A stretch of DNA of 64,000 nucleotides from Gemmataceae bacterium (GCA_901538445.1 LR594584.1:3567586-3631585), one strand, 5' to 3'; counted from the stretch's first letter, positions 8,475 through 15,712 are shown. The notes: generated by a model not told the origin, from the letters alone. Program-made: numbers and translations.

Positions 8475-9290
8475 ATGCGCCAGACCATCCTGTTACAGGT
8501 CGTCCTACCCGCGCTCCTCATTTCCGGGGCGGGGCTGAAGCTGTACGGCGTCAGCGTTTCAACGGCTTCTGAAGCGGGCTGGCTCGGCCGTCCCGGCGTT
8601 CAACTCGCGACGGCAGAATGGGAACTTCTCCTGGGTGCGTGGTTGTTGAGCGGCGTTGCCCCCCGCGCCGCGTGGTTCGCAACCCTCGGAACGTTCCTCG
8701 CCTTTGCCGGCGTCAGTGGCTACCTCGGCTGGGTCGGCATGGCCTCGTGTGGCTGTTTCGGAGCGCTTCGCACGACCCCCTGGTGGGCCTTCGGGATCGA
8801 CCTCGCGGTCCTGGTTCTTCTCGCCTTCTGTCGGCCGCTCGCAGGTGCCCCAGGGCCGGCGGGGCTTCGCGGAGCGGGCGTGTGGCTCGGGTCGGTGTCG
8901 CTCGCGTGCGGGTTGCTCTTCGCGGCGAGTGGTCTCTACTTCCGTTCGGCCGAGGTCGCGCTCGCCAAACTCCGGGGCGAGTCGCTTTCCGTCGCACCTT
9001 ACGTTGATCTCGGATTGGGTCGCACCGGCGACACGTTGCAAAGCAGCGTGACCGTAACGAACTTCACGGACGAACCCGTGCGGCTCATTGGCGGCACCAC
9101 GGACTGCACCTGCGCGACGGTGGACGATTTCCCCCTCACCATACCCCCCGGCGGGCAGGCCGACTTCCGCGTCCGGCTAAACGTGCTTCCGGGCAGCAGT
9201 GGGCAACTGACCCGCGAGGTGCGGGTGCAGACCACCTGCCCCGCACAGCCAATGCTCCTGTTTCGGATCGGCTGTCGCGTCGAGGGCTGA
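8475..9290 (+). CDS. MauE-like membrane domain fused to DUF1573 domain
   Basis: About 271 aa from the ATG at 8475; a GTG at 8421 would add 18 residues. The N-terminal half has four hydrophobic segments (for example ILLQVVLPALLISGAGLKLY and WLLSGVAPRAAWFATLGTFL) and a CGCFG motif (MASCGCFGALR), as in MauE/DoxX-like proteins linked to disulphide metabolism. After a further TM segment, residues about 185-270 form a DUF1573-type Ig-like domain (TVTNFTDEPVRLIGGTTDCT, then CATVDDFPLTIPPGG) with the conserved C-x-C pair. The domain should face the periplasm. This fusion suggests redox handling of an exported partner, but the partner is unknown. Confidence 0.75.
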   Translation: MRQTILLQVVLPALLISGAGLKLYGVSVSTASEAGWLGRPGVQLATAEWELLLGAWLLSGVAPRAAWFATLGTFLAFAGVSGYLGWVGMASCGCFGALRTTPWWAFGIDLAVLVLLAFCRPLAGAPGPAGLRGAGVWLGSVSLACGLLFAASGLYFRSAEVALAKLRGESLSVAPYVDLGLGRTGDTLQSSVTVTNFTDEPVRLIGGTTDCTCATVDDFPLTIPPGGQADFRVRLNVLPGSSGQLTREVRVQTTCPAQPMLLFRIGCRVEG

Positions 9291-9341
9291 GTTCCGCCGA
9301 ACGTCGGCGGTTGTTTCAGGATGCCAGTAGGAGGACCAGCG

Positions 9342-9698
9342 ATGACAGAGGTGACGAAGGTCTCGTCGTGGCTCGCGAGTATCGCGTGTGGGGTGTTCCT
9401 GGTGCTGGCCGTGCTCGCCACCCCCGGGGTGGCGCGGGCCGACCCGCCGTGCTCGTGCTGCGGCCCGGACCCGGGTCCGAGCGACCCGGTGGCGCGTAAC
9501 CAGTGGCTCCAGTGCATGAACTACTGCATGTCGCACGGCCAAAACTGTTGGGGCTTTTGGTGTGAAAGCTGCAAACATCCTCGGTGTGGAGCCTTTCCTT
9601 GCCTCTGTCGCGATCCCAATACTTACTGCAGACGTCAACCGGGCACTCCCTCAGACTGCTACTGCGATTATTTGCTAGGGACCGGGCCGCGACAGTAG
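9342..9698 (+). CDS. Cys-rich small secreted protein
   Basis: Protein of 118 aa with a good AGGAGG site before the ATG at 9342. The signal peptide is at about residues 10-35 (LASIACGVFLVLAVLATPGV, then ARA). The mature part has at least fifteen Cys, many paired (CSCCG, CMNYCMSHGQNC, CESCKHPRC, CLCRDPNTYC, CYCDY), suggesting a disulphide-knotted or metal-binding domain. Its neighbour upstream (MauE-like with CGC) could supply redox chemistry. The 3' half of the gene has noticeably lower GC than surrounding genes. Confidence 0.75.
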   Translation: MTEVTKVSSWLASIACGVFLVLAVLATPGVARADPPCSCCGPDPGPSDPVARNQWLQCMNYCMSHGQNCWGFWCESCKHPRCGAFPCLCRDPNTYCRRQPGTPSDCYCDYLLGTGPRQ

Positions 9699-9731
9699 AG
9701 GCGGCCCCCTTATTATTTCCAAAACCGAAAG

Positions 9732-10742
9732 ATGACAATGTTCGGCTCTCACCAACCGCGATTGTTGAAATCGACTCTCATCCCGTACTTGGCACGAGTG
9801 TCTATACATCTTCGTGCCAGTTTAGCGGTCGGAGTCATCCTCCTTACCACTGGTATCGTTTCCGGAAGAGACGGCGCTCCAACATCTTCTAAGGAATTGG
9901 TCAGTAACTGGAGGCACCTGGACGAATCCGAACGTGTGTCCCGCTCTTACCGTGTGAATGTCCGTCGAGCTACTACGCTCGAGAAGCTCCCCCTCGAAGT
10001 CGAGGTACAAATTCGACCCGATCGCTGGTTACACGCGGCAAAGCATGAACAGACCTGTGCCGTTTTCTCTTACTCCCCCACTTACTCTTTTCTTCTTTGG
10101 AAGGAGCCTAACAATCCGGGTTGGGTACTCAGAGAGTTCAACGGGCCGCCGACCAATCTCGCCTGCACTCTCCACCCACTTGGTACGTTCTTCACGGTCA
10201 CCAAGAAGGGCGAGAACCCGTACCCCACTCTGTACGAGATCACTCAATCGCCAACGTTTCGGGTGACCCGCGTGACGCCCAAGGGTGGGGCGCTCGACCA
10301 GGTGGAGTTCGAGTACGCGGGAACCACCGGGGTGCTGCTCACGGACCGGAGCCGGTCGTCGGTGGTCATCCAGAGTTCGATCCGGGGCGGCACCAACACA
10401 CCGGATTCGGTCCCGTGGTTCGCAGATATGAAGCGGGAGGTCGAGCCCGGCCCGGATGAAAAGGCTCCCTTCCGGTGCCGCCGCATCGAGGTCGTGAAGG
10501 GTAACGTCGGTGACCCGCTCGATCAGCGCTCGCATAAGATTTACCAATTCACGGACTACTCGGACGCTCCGGTCCCGGACGAGGTGTTCACCCTGTCCCA
10601 CTACGGGCTCCCCGAGCCGGTCGGGGTGGCGGCCCCGAAGCGCGTCCCCAACACCGTCTGGTTCCTCCTCGCCGCGGCGGGCTGCGGGGTGGCGGCGGCC
10701 GGCCTCCGGTACGCCGCCCGGCGGCGCTCTTCCCCGGCCTGA
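9732..10742 (+). CDS. Secreted/membrane-anchored paralogue 1
   Basis: Protein of 336 aa with an N-terminal hydrophobic segment near residues 29-43 (LAVGVILLTTGIV), a beta-rich middle, and a C-terminal transmembrane segment followed by a basic tail (NTVWFLLAAAGCGVAAAGLR, then YAARRRSSPA). It may be anchored at its C-terminus. It is a tandem copy of the next gene (10757-11734): the region GDCEIS/TQSP...TDRSRSS and the last 65 residues are almost identical, while the N-terminal third differs. The N-terminal part is AT-richer than the shared segments. The shared TFRVTRVTPKGGALDQVEFE stretch resembles outer-membrane lipoprotein-sorting-like (LolA-type) beta sheets, but this is weak. Confidence 0.7.
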   Translation: MTMFGSHQPRLLKSTLIPYLARVSIHLRASLAVGVILLTTGIVSGRDGAPTSSKELVSNWRHLDESERVSRSYRVNVRRATTLEKLPLEVEVQIRPDRWLHAAKHEQTCAVFSYSPTYSFLLWKEPNNPGWVLREFNGPPTNLACTLHPLGTFFTVTKKGENPYPTLYEITQSPTFRVTRVTPKGGALDQVEFEYAGTTGVLLTDRSRSSVVIQSSIRGGTNTPDSVPWFADMKREVEPGPDEKAPFRCRRIEVVKGNVGDPLDQRSHKIYQFTDYSDAPVPDEVFTLSHYGLPEPVGVAAPKRVPNTVWFLLAAAGCGVAAAGLRYAARRRSSPA

Positions 10743-10756
10743 AGGAGGCCCGTGCG

Positions 10757-11734
10757 ATGAGGCTCTTGGTCGTCACGGCTCTCGCGTCCGTCGCCGGGGT
10801 GTTCAGCTCGCCTGGAAGCGCACGCGCCGATGGCCCGCACATTCCTACTGAGGAAGTGCTCAACAACTGGAAACGTCTCGACGATGCTGATCGCGTGTCC
10901 CGCCACTACCACGTAGCACGGAGCGCCCTACACTCGAAGAGCCCGCCACTCCAAGTGACTGTTTGTATCCGACCCGATCGCTGGCTGTACAAAACAAAGT
11001 ATCAGGAGACAGCTGCAAACTTTTGCCGCTGCCCAAGTTACTCATTTCTCATCTGGCAAGAGCCAAACAAGCCGGGGTGGGTGTTGAGAGGGTTTGAGGG
11101 GCCTCCGGCGGATACCACTCAGACCTCGCTTGAGGAGGCCACGAAGCTGTCTCCTCTTCGTCGGCCCCTCGGGACGTTATTTACAGTTGCCCACAATGAC
11201 GGGAAGCAGGCTCCCACGCTGTACGAGATTTCACAGTCGCCGACGTTTCGGGTGACCCGCGTGACGCCCAAGGGTGGGGCGCTCGACCAGGTGGAGTTCG
11301 AGTACGCGGGAACCACCGGGGTGCTGCTCACGGACCGGAGTCGGTCGTCGCTTGTCATCCAGAGTTCGGTTCGGGGCGGCACCAACACACCGGGATCAAT
11401 CCCGTGGTTTGCAGACATGAAACGTCGGGAGGTGGAACCTGGCCCGGATGGGAGGACACCCTTCCGGTGTCGACTCATCGAGGTCATCGTGGGCAACATC
11501 GGAGATCCGCCCGATCAACACAACCACAAACTCTACGAGTTCACGGACTACTCGGACGCTCCGGTCCCGGACGAGGTGTTCACCCTGTCCCACTACGGGC
11601 TCCCCGAACCGGTCGGGGTGGCGGCCCCGAAGCGCGTCCCCAACACCGTCTGGTTCCTCCTGGCCGCGGCGGGCTGCGGGGTGGCGGCGGCCGGCCTCCG
11701 GTACGCCGCCCGGCGGCGCTCTTCCCCGGCGTAA
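10757..11734 (+). CDS. Secreted/membrane-anchored paralogue 2
   Basis: Protein of 325 aa starting MRLLVVTALASVAGVFSSPG, a clean signal peptide ending SARA. The body matches the previous gene (VLNNWKRLDDADRVSRHYHV versus VSNWRHLDESERVSRSYRV), with an extra insert near residues 118-132 (TTQTSLEEATKLSPL). The C-terminal TM and basic tail are the same as in paralogue 1. It follows paralogue 1 by 14 nt, so the two are co-transcribed. The patchwork of near-identical and divergent blocks points to recent gene conversion. Confidence 0.75.
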   Translation: MRLLVVTALASVAGVFSSPGSARADGPHIPTEEVLNNWKRLDDADRVSRHYHVARSALHSKSPPLQVTVCIRPDRWLYKTKYQETAANFCRCPSYSFLIWQEPNKPGWVLRGFEGPPADTTQTSLEEATKLSPLRRPLGTLFTVAHNDGKQAPTLYEISQSPTFRVTRVTPKGGALDQVEFEYAGTTGVLLTDRSRSSLVIQSSVRGGTNTPGSIPWFADMKRREVEPGPDGRTPFRCRLIEVIVGNIGDPPDQHNHKLYEFTDYSDAPVPDEVFTLSHYGLPEPVGVAAPKRVPNTVWFLLAAAGCGVAAAGLRYAARRRSSPA

Positions 11735-11745
11735 AGGTGAATGAC

Positions 11746-12189
11746 ATGATGCGATTCCTGGTCGTCTGTGCGGCGCTCGCGTCCCTCGGGTTGTTCGGTT
11801 GGGCGGCGTACAGTTACGAGCGCGACCGTTCCCGGCCCGCCGTCCCGCCCGTCGTCGCGGTCGAGCAACCGGAGCGCGACCTGGGCGACTACCCGGTGGG
11901 CACGTCGCAGATCGTGTTTCGCGTGACCAACCCCACCGACCACGCGGCGGAAGTCGTCAACACTCAAGCGGGCTGCGGAATCGGGTGCTGTCTGAAGCCC
12001 ACGGCCGCGGGCCGCATCGCGGTTCCGCCCGGCGGCCATACCGACGTGGTGTGCGAGGTGACCGTCATCGAGCCCAAAGAGTTCGAGTACACCGGCGACA
12101 TGTACCTCAACGACAACGGCCTGCGGGTCGTGAAACTGGCGATCCGGGGGCGGGGCGTGGCCGCGGGTGCCGGTCCGCCCCAGCCGTAG
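11746..12189 (+). CDS. DUF1573 protein, membrane-anchored
   Basis: Protein of 147 aa. Residues 1-24 (MMRFLVVCAALASLGLFGWA) are an uncleaved anchor or signal peptide. Residues 35-140 form a single DUF1573 Ig-like domain (VEQPERDLGDYPVGTSQIVF, then RVTNPTDHAAEVVNTQAGCG), with four Cys in GCGIGCC where the family usually has C-x-C. It follows paralogue 2 by 11 nt and precedes a DUF1559 gene. The start at 11746 is chosen over GTG 11737 because it leads directly into the hydrophobic segment. Confidence 0.75.
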   Translation: MMRFLVVCAALASLGLFGWAAYSYERDRSRPAVPPVVAVEQPERDLGDYPVGTSQIVFRVTNPTDHAAEVVNTQAGCGIGCCLKPTAAGRIAVPPGGHTDVVCEVTVIEPKEFEYTGDMYLNDNGLRVVKLAIRGRGVAAGAGPPQP

Positions 12190-12253
12190 TGGTCCGGGCC
12201 GAGCGGCCGGCACCCGCCGAGACGCCCGGTGCGCCCGGGCCGAGGAGGACGCG

Positions 12254-13156
12254 ATGCGCACGCGGCACCGCGGGTTCACGCTGATCGAGTTACTGGTGGT
12301 GATCGCGATCCTCGCGGTCCTCGTCGGGCTCCTGCTGGCCGCGGTCCAGCGCGTGCGGGCCGCGGCGGCACGCGCGCAGTGCCAGAACACGCTGAAGCAG
12401 TTGGGCCTCGCGCTCCACAACCACCACGACGCGCGGCACCAGTTCCCGCCCGGGCACCGGTCCCTTGCCCACCCCGACCGGCTGCCGTACTCCGGGTGGT
12501 GCGTGTCGGTGCTGCCGTTCGTCGAGCAGGGCACCCTCGCGGCACAGACCGAGGTCGATTACCGGTCCACCCAGAACCCGTTCGGCACCCCTCCGCACAC
12601 CGGGCTCCGCACCGTCGTGCCGGCGTTCCTGTGCTCCGCCGATCCGCGGGTGCTCACCTCGCAAACGACCGCGGTGACGAAGAACGAGGTGGCCTTCACG
12701 AGCTTTCTCGGCGTCGCCGGGTTAGATGCCGTGACGACGCGCGAGGGCGTGCTGTTTCAGGATTCGTCCGTTCGCATCGCGGACGTCACCGACGGCACGA
12801 GCAACACTCTGATCGTCGGCGAGCGGCCCCCCAGCGCCGACTTCCAGTTCGGGTGGTGGTACGCGGGTGTGGGTCAACACGTCACGGGTTCGACGGACCT
12901 CGTACTGGGAGTGCGCGAGTCGAACCTGCAACCCATCTCCAGCGGCTCCGTGTGCGGCCCGGGGGTGTACCCGTTCATGGCCGCGAACGGCTTCGACGAC
13001 CCGTGCGGCACGTTCCACTTCTGGTCGCCGCACCCCGGCGGGGCCAACTTCCTGTTCGCGGACGGGAGCATTCGATTCCTCCGCTACGAGGTGAACGACG
13101 CCATGCCGGCCCTCGCATCTCGTGCGGGCGGCGAGGCCACCTCCGCGTTCGACTGA
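12254..13156 (+). CDS. DUF1559 protein with type IV pilin-like N-terminus
   Basis: Protein of 300 aa. Residues 6-24 hold the prepilin motif GFTLIELLVVIAILAVL with the conserved Glu at +5, so it is probably processed by a prepilin peptidase and assembled as a pseudopilin-like protein. The DUF1559 body has its usual landmarks: CQNTLKQLGLALHNHHD, DVTDGTSNTLIVGE, and a C-terminal HPGGANFLFADGSIRFL. DUF1559 families are greatly expanded in planctomycetes. The gene follows the DUF1573 gene by 64 nt; Y-like RNA A begins 75 nt after its stop. Confidence 0.88.
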   Translation: MRTRHRGFTLIELLVVIAILAVLVGLLLAAVQRVRAAAARAQCQNTLKQLGLALHNHHDARHQFPPGHRSLAHPDRLPYSGWCVSVLPFVEQGTLAAQTEVDYRSTQNPFGTPPHTGLRTVVPAFLCSADPRVLTSQTTAVTKNEVAFTSFLGVAGLDAVTTREGVLFQDSSVRIADVTDGTSNTLIVGERPPSADFQFGWWYAGVGQHVTGSTDLVLGVRESNLQPISSGSVCGPGVYPFMAANGFDDPCGTFHFWSPHPGGANFLFADGSIRFLRYEVNDAMPALASRAGGEATSAFD

Positions 13157-13230
13157 GCGCCGCCCCATCTGCATCCGCCCGATTTCGCGCGAACCTCCCG
13201 CGGCCGGTCCCGTCCCTTTCTGCGAACACT

Positions 13231-13389
13231 GCGAGCGGGTTGTGCCCAACACGACGGGCTTACAAACACGTTCCCCTCATAAGGGAGTGGCCACAGGTTC
13301 GAATCCTGTCCCCTCGACTCACCGGGGGGTAGCTCAGTGGTAGAGCACTCAGTGAAAAACAGCTTGCCGGACTCGTGCGGCCCGCTCGC
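13231..13389 (+). ncRNA. Y-like RNA A: circularly permuted tRNA mimic
   Basis: Order along the RNA: basal stem 5' strand 13231-13245; anticodon-like arm 13271-13287 (stem TTCCC/GGGAG, loop CTCATAA); five-nt variable loop; T arm 13293-13309 (ACAGG TTCGAAT CCTGT); acceptor 3' strand 13310-13316; loop ACTCAC 13317-13322; acceptor 5' strand 13323-13329, giving 7 bp with one G-U; TA; D arm 13332-13346 (GCTC AGTGGTA GAGC); basal stem 3' strand 13375-13389. The basal stem is 15 bp with several G-U pairs. Thus the 3' part of a tRNA precedes its 5' part and the acceptor is closed. This matches the idea of bacterial Y RNAs of the YrlA type, which fold a tRNA-like module onto a Ro-binding stem. A real split or permuted tRNA is the alternative. 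The strand follows the tRNA consensus. Confidence 0.75.
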
Positions 13390-13556
13390 GGTCGAAGCGT
13401 TGACATCGGAACCGTCGAGGTCGCCGGGCTGAGCTGACACGTGCATATCACATCTTCGTCCCGCACCTGGGTCACCCTCTGTGGTGGCCCACACCTGCGT
13501 ACGGCTGAGCGCGAGACCATTCTTGAAGCCCAACTCAATCTTCACGAAAACAGCCG

Positions 13557-13585
13557 TTGACAAGCCCGATCGTCCGGCATAATGT
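13557..13585 (+). promoter_or_regulatory. Sigma-70-like promoter
   Basis: TTGACA at 13557-13562, with CATAAT at 13578-13583 (15 bp spacer) or TAATGT at 13580-13585 (17 bp). It lies 75-100 nt before the start of the AT-richer gene at 13660. Confidence 0.55.
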
Positions 13586-13659
13586 GTGTGTACATCTCTC
13601 CCACCGCACCTCTCCTGACCTCACACCTCTTGAGTAACACCATACAACCTCGTCCCGTG

Positions 13660-14121
13660 ATGCGCGTGCGCGCGTTGTGCATTCTCTTCGTCTTGATGGT
13701 TTCGTGGATCACCTCAAGCGAGGCGAGTCAAGCACCCGCACCGATCACGGACGCGCTGATCTTTGAGAAGGATCTTCCAAAAACACTCCCGGGGGTTGGC
13801 GCTGCTACCCAGATCCAGTTGAACGGCATGTTGAATCTCACGAAATACAAGGACGGATTGATTCAGGATGCAGATCAAAAGATTAAGTATGAGGTTTATC
13901 TGTGGGATCCCGCAACCATGACTGTGAAGGGAAAAGCATTGGAATCTGAAGTTAGCTTGGACGTCAAATGTTCCAAAACATGGACGGGAATCACTCAACG
14001 TCAAGGTGGATATCAGCCGGGTTTGCATTCAATTTGGATAACTGTTGAAAAGTTCCGCGATGAGATTGGTAATGAGCCTGCCCCGGCTACCCTCGTACAG
14101 GCACCCTTTGAGATTAAGTAA
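13660..14121 (+). CDS. Secreted hypothetical protein, atypical composition
   Basis: Protein of 153 aa from the ATG at 13660 (MRVRALCILFVLMVSWITSS, a signal peptide). The mature part (PAPITDALIFEKDLPKTLPG and onwards) looks like an all-beta domain and has one Cys. Codon use is clearly less GC-rich than neighbours (many A/T third positions, for example around 13840-14050), a sign of recent acquisition or relaxed selection. It sits between Y-like RNA A and the next DUF1559 gene, with its own promoter. No family recognised. Confidence 0.65.
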   Translation: MRVRALCILFVLMVSWITSSEASQAPAPITDALIFEKDLPKTLPGVGAATQIQLNGMLNLTKYKDGLIQDADQKIKYEVYLWDPATMTVKGKALESEVSLDVKCSKTWTGITQRQGGYQPGLHSIWITVEKFRDEIGNEPAPATLVQAPFEIK

Positions 14122-14219
14122 GACAACTTAAAATACGAACGCCACCTGTCTCCCTGACGTAACTCCTCGCAGCGCGTCAGGCAGGTTTACCAACCATGTC
14201 ACGACAAAAGGATGTCTCC

Positions 14220-15164
14220 ATGTTTTGGCACAGACGGCAGGGGGTCACGCTCCTCGAAGTGTTGGTGGGCATCGCGATCCTGGCGGTGCTCATCGGGCTT
14301 CTACTCTCAGCAGTTCAGCAGGTTCGCGAGGCGGCGGTCCGCATCAGCAGCAAGAACAACGTCAAGCAGATCTCGCTGGCCCTGGTGATTTACATGGACA
14401 CTCACGACAGCATCCTGCCCCCGGTCGATGGGGCCTGGCGGAAGGTGAACACGCCCAATGGGTGGGCTGTCGATCCCAGCCCGTTCCAGGCCGTCGCAAT
14501 CTCGCTCGAGCCAATGTATTCAGACTTCGCGTTTCGGTGGATGCAGGTGTTCGTCAGCCCCGCCGACCCCTCGCTCCCCCTGCTGCTGGCAGAGTACGAC
14601 GCCCTGCCGGGAAGCAAGCTCGAGAGCGCAAACCCCACGAGCTACACGGCCAACGCTCAAGTTTTCGCCAACCGTGGTAGATACCCCGATGGCATCCCGG
14701 ACGGCACCACCAACACCCTCTGGTTCGCCGAGCGCTACGCGAGTTGTTACAACGTGTCCCTTTACTACTCGTCGTGGGATGTCTACAGCCGCCCGACGTT
14801 CGCGGACGGCGGCCCACTGTTTGGGGGTAAGAACTCGGGACACGTTTACCCGGTCAGCGTTCCCGGATCCGCGTTCAGCGAACCGAGCCGCCCCGGCGCT
14901 ACCTTCCAGGTCCGCCCGAAACTGTCTCCCCGGCCAGTTCTGAACGATCATCCGTCGGAGTCGGACATCGAAGCCTACATCCAAGCCATTGCCAACCCGC
15001 CGGCAGACGGCTGTGACCCGAAGATCCCGCAGACGCCGCACCCATCGGGCATGATCGTCGGGTTGGCGGACGGGAGCGTCCGAACCATCGGCGGGGGGGT
15101 TGCCCCGCACGTTTTCTGGTCCCTCGTCACCTCGGCCGGGGGCGAGGTCGTCAGCGACTGGTGA
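14220..15164 (+). CDS. DUF1559 protein with pilin-like N-terminus
   Basis: About 314 aa from the ATG at 14220, which has AAAGGA seven nt upstream; ATG 14196 would add eight residues. The prepilin-like motif [17 protein letters not shown] (Glu +5 kept) leads into the DUF1559 body: [36 protein letters not shown] and the C-terminal [16 protein letters not shown]. Presumably exported and membrane-inserted. It is followed by a hairpin (15244-15265) and the RNA B/RNA C pair. Confidence 0.88.
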   Translation: MFWHRRQGVTLLEVLVGIAILAVLIGLLLSAVQQVREAAVRISSKNNVKQISLALVIYMDTHDSILPPVDGAWRKVNTPNGWAVDPSPFQAVAISLEPMYSDFAFRWMQVFVSPADPSLPLLLAEYDALPGSKLESANPTSYTANAQVFANRGRYPDGIPDGTTNTLWFAERYASCYNVSLYYSSWDVYSRPTFADGGPLFGGKNSGHVYPVSVPGSAFSEPSRPGATFQVRPKLSPRPVLNDHPSESDIEAYIQAIANPPADGCDPKIPQTPHPSGMIVGLADGSVRTIGGGVAPHVFWSLVTSAGGEVVSDW

Positions 15165-15243
15165 GAGAACTACGAACTGGCTCGACTCGCCAGCCTCGTG
15201 GGGTCGCGCCCGCCGCGTTCGAGAAAACCCGAGCACATCGCGA

Positions 15244-15265
15244 ACCCGGCCCCGTGCGGCCGGGT
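15244..15265 (+). terminator. Hairpin downstream of the DUF1559 gene
   Basis: 8 bp perfect arms (15244-15251 with 15258-15265) and a 6 nt loop, just before RNA B. No T run; its role as a terminator is tentative. Confidence 0.4.
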
Positions 15266-15279
15266 CATATCAGCACAGA

Positions 15280-15429
15280 CCGCACCCTACGGCGGAAGCG
15301 TACAAACCAGGTGAATCTGGCACGCGAAAGCGTACGCGGGTTCGACTCCCGCCGCCGCCCACTCACGGGCGGCGTGGCGGAACGGCAGACGCGCCAGACC
15401 AAGTTCAACCGCTTCCCGAACTCGTGCGG
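15280..15429 (+). ncRNA. Y-like RNA B: permuted class II (Leu-like) tRNA mimic
   Basis: Basal stems: 15280-15285 with 15424-15429 and 15294-15300 with 15410-15416. Between them: anticodon-like arm 15307-15320 (CCAG GTGAAT CTGG); long variable arm 15322-15333 (ACGC GAAA GCGT); T arm 15336-15352 (GCGGG TTCGACT CCCGC); acceptor 3' strand 15353-15360; hexaloop ACTCAC 15361-15366, identical to RNA A; acceptor 5' strand 15367-15374 (8 bp perfect); TG; D arm 15377-15392 (GCG...CGC, Leu-like GGCGGAACGGCAGACGCG). An alternative pairing puts 15394-15398 with 15316-15320. TATTTT follows the basal stem at 15433. Same permuted order as RNA A, with an unrelated acceptor and a class II variable arm. Confidence 0.78.
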
Positions 15430-15454
15430 GCGTATTTTCCGAACACCGAAGCCA

Positions 15455-15637
15455 ACCCGTACCCGACCCCAAACGGCGTACACACTTCACGGTCTCAAAA
15501 ACCGGTAATCGGGCAACCGATTCGTGGGTTCGAATCCCACCCCCGCCTTTGCGGCGGGGTGGCCGAGTGGTTCAAGGCACCTCCCCGCGAGGGGAAAAGT
15601 GTCCCGCAAGGGACACGCCGGTGGAACTTGTACGGGT
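15455..15637 (+). ncRNA. Y-like RNA C: permuted class II (Ser-like) tRNA mimic
   Basis: Basal stem 15455-15462 with 15630-15637 (8 bp), and 15474-15479 with 15615-15620. Anticodon-like arm 15490-15504 (CGGT CTCAAAA ACCG); long variable arm 15507-15522 (AATCGG GCAA CCGATT); T arm 15524-15540 (GTGGG TTCGAAT CCCAC); acceptor 3' strand 15541-15547; loop TTTGC; acceptor 5' strand 15553-15559 (7 bp perfect); TG; Ser-type D arm 15562-15578 (GCCGAGTGGTTCAAGGC). Two extra hairpins follow, both with GNRA tetraloops: 15582-15595 (GCGA) and 15599-15616 (GCAA); the second competes with the inner basal pairing. It ends 75 nt before the Ro60-like start codon. Confidence 0.78.
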
Positions 15638-15712
15638 GATTTCTCGACCCCCCGCGGCCGCTCCGGCGGCCGTATTCATTGGTGCTGTTGCGACCGCGAA
15701 GGAGGTTGCGCC

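Noticed and set aside
13271-13346. Ordinary tRNA-Met gene from the CTCATAA loop
   Set aside because: The D arm and acceptor 5' strand lie downstream of the T arm, so no linear tRNA of normal order can be drawn.
13323-15362. Reading the RNA A 5' half and the RNA B 3' half as one tRNA gene interrupted by a long intron
   Set aside because: The acceptor strand of RNA A (13323-13329) does not pair with that of RNA B (15353-15359). Each 5' half pairs only with the 3' half just upstream of it; the same holds for B and C.
15280-15637. Two-piece (permuted) tmRNA
   Set aside because: tmRNA has a single Ala-type tRNA domain and a tag-coding loop. Here there are three separate cloverleaves with different acceptors, no Ala G-U signature and no recognisable tag peptide.
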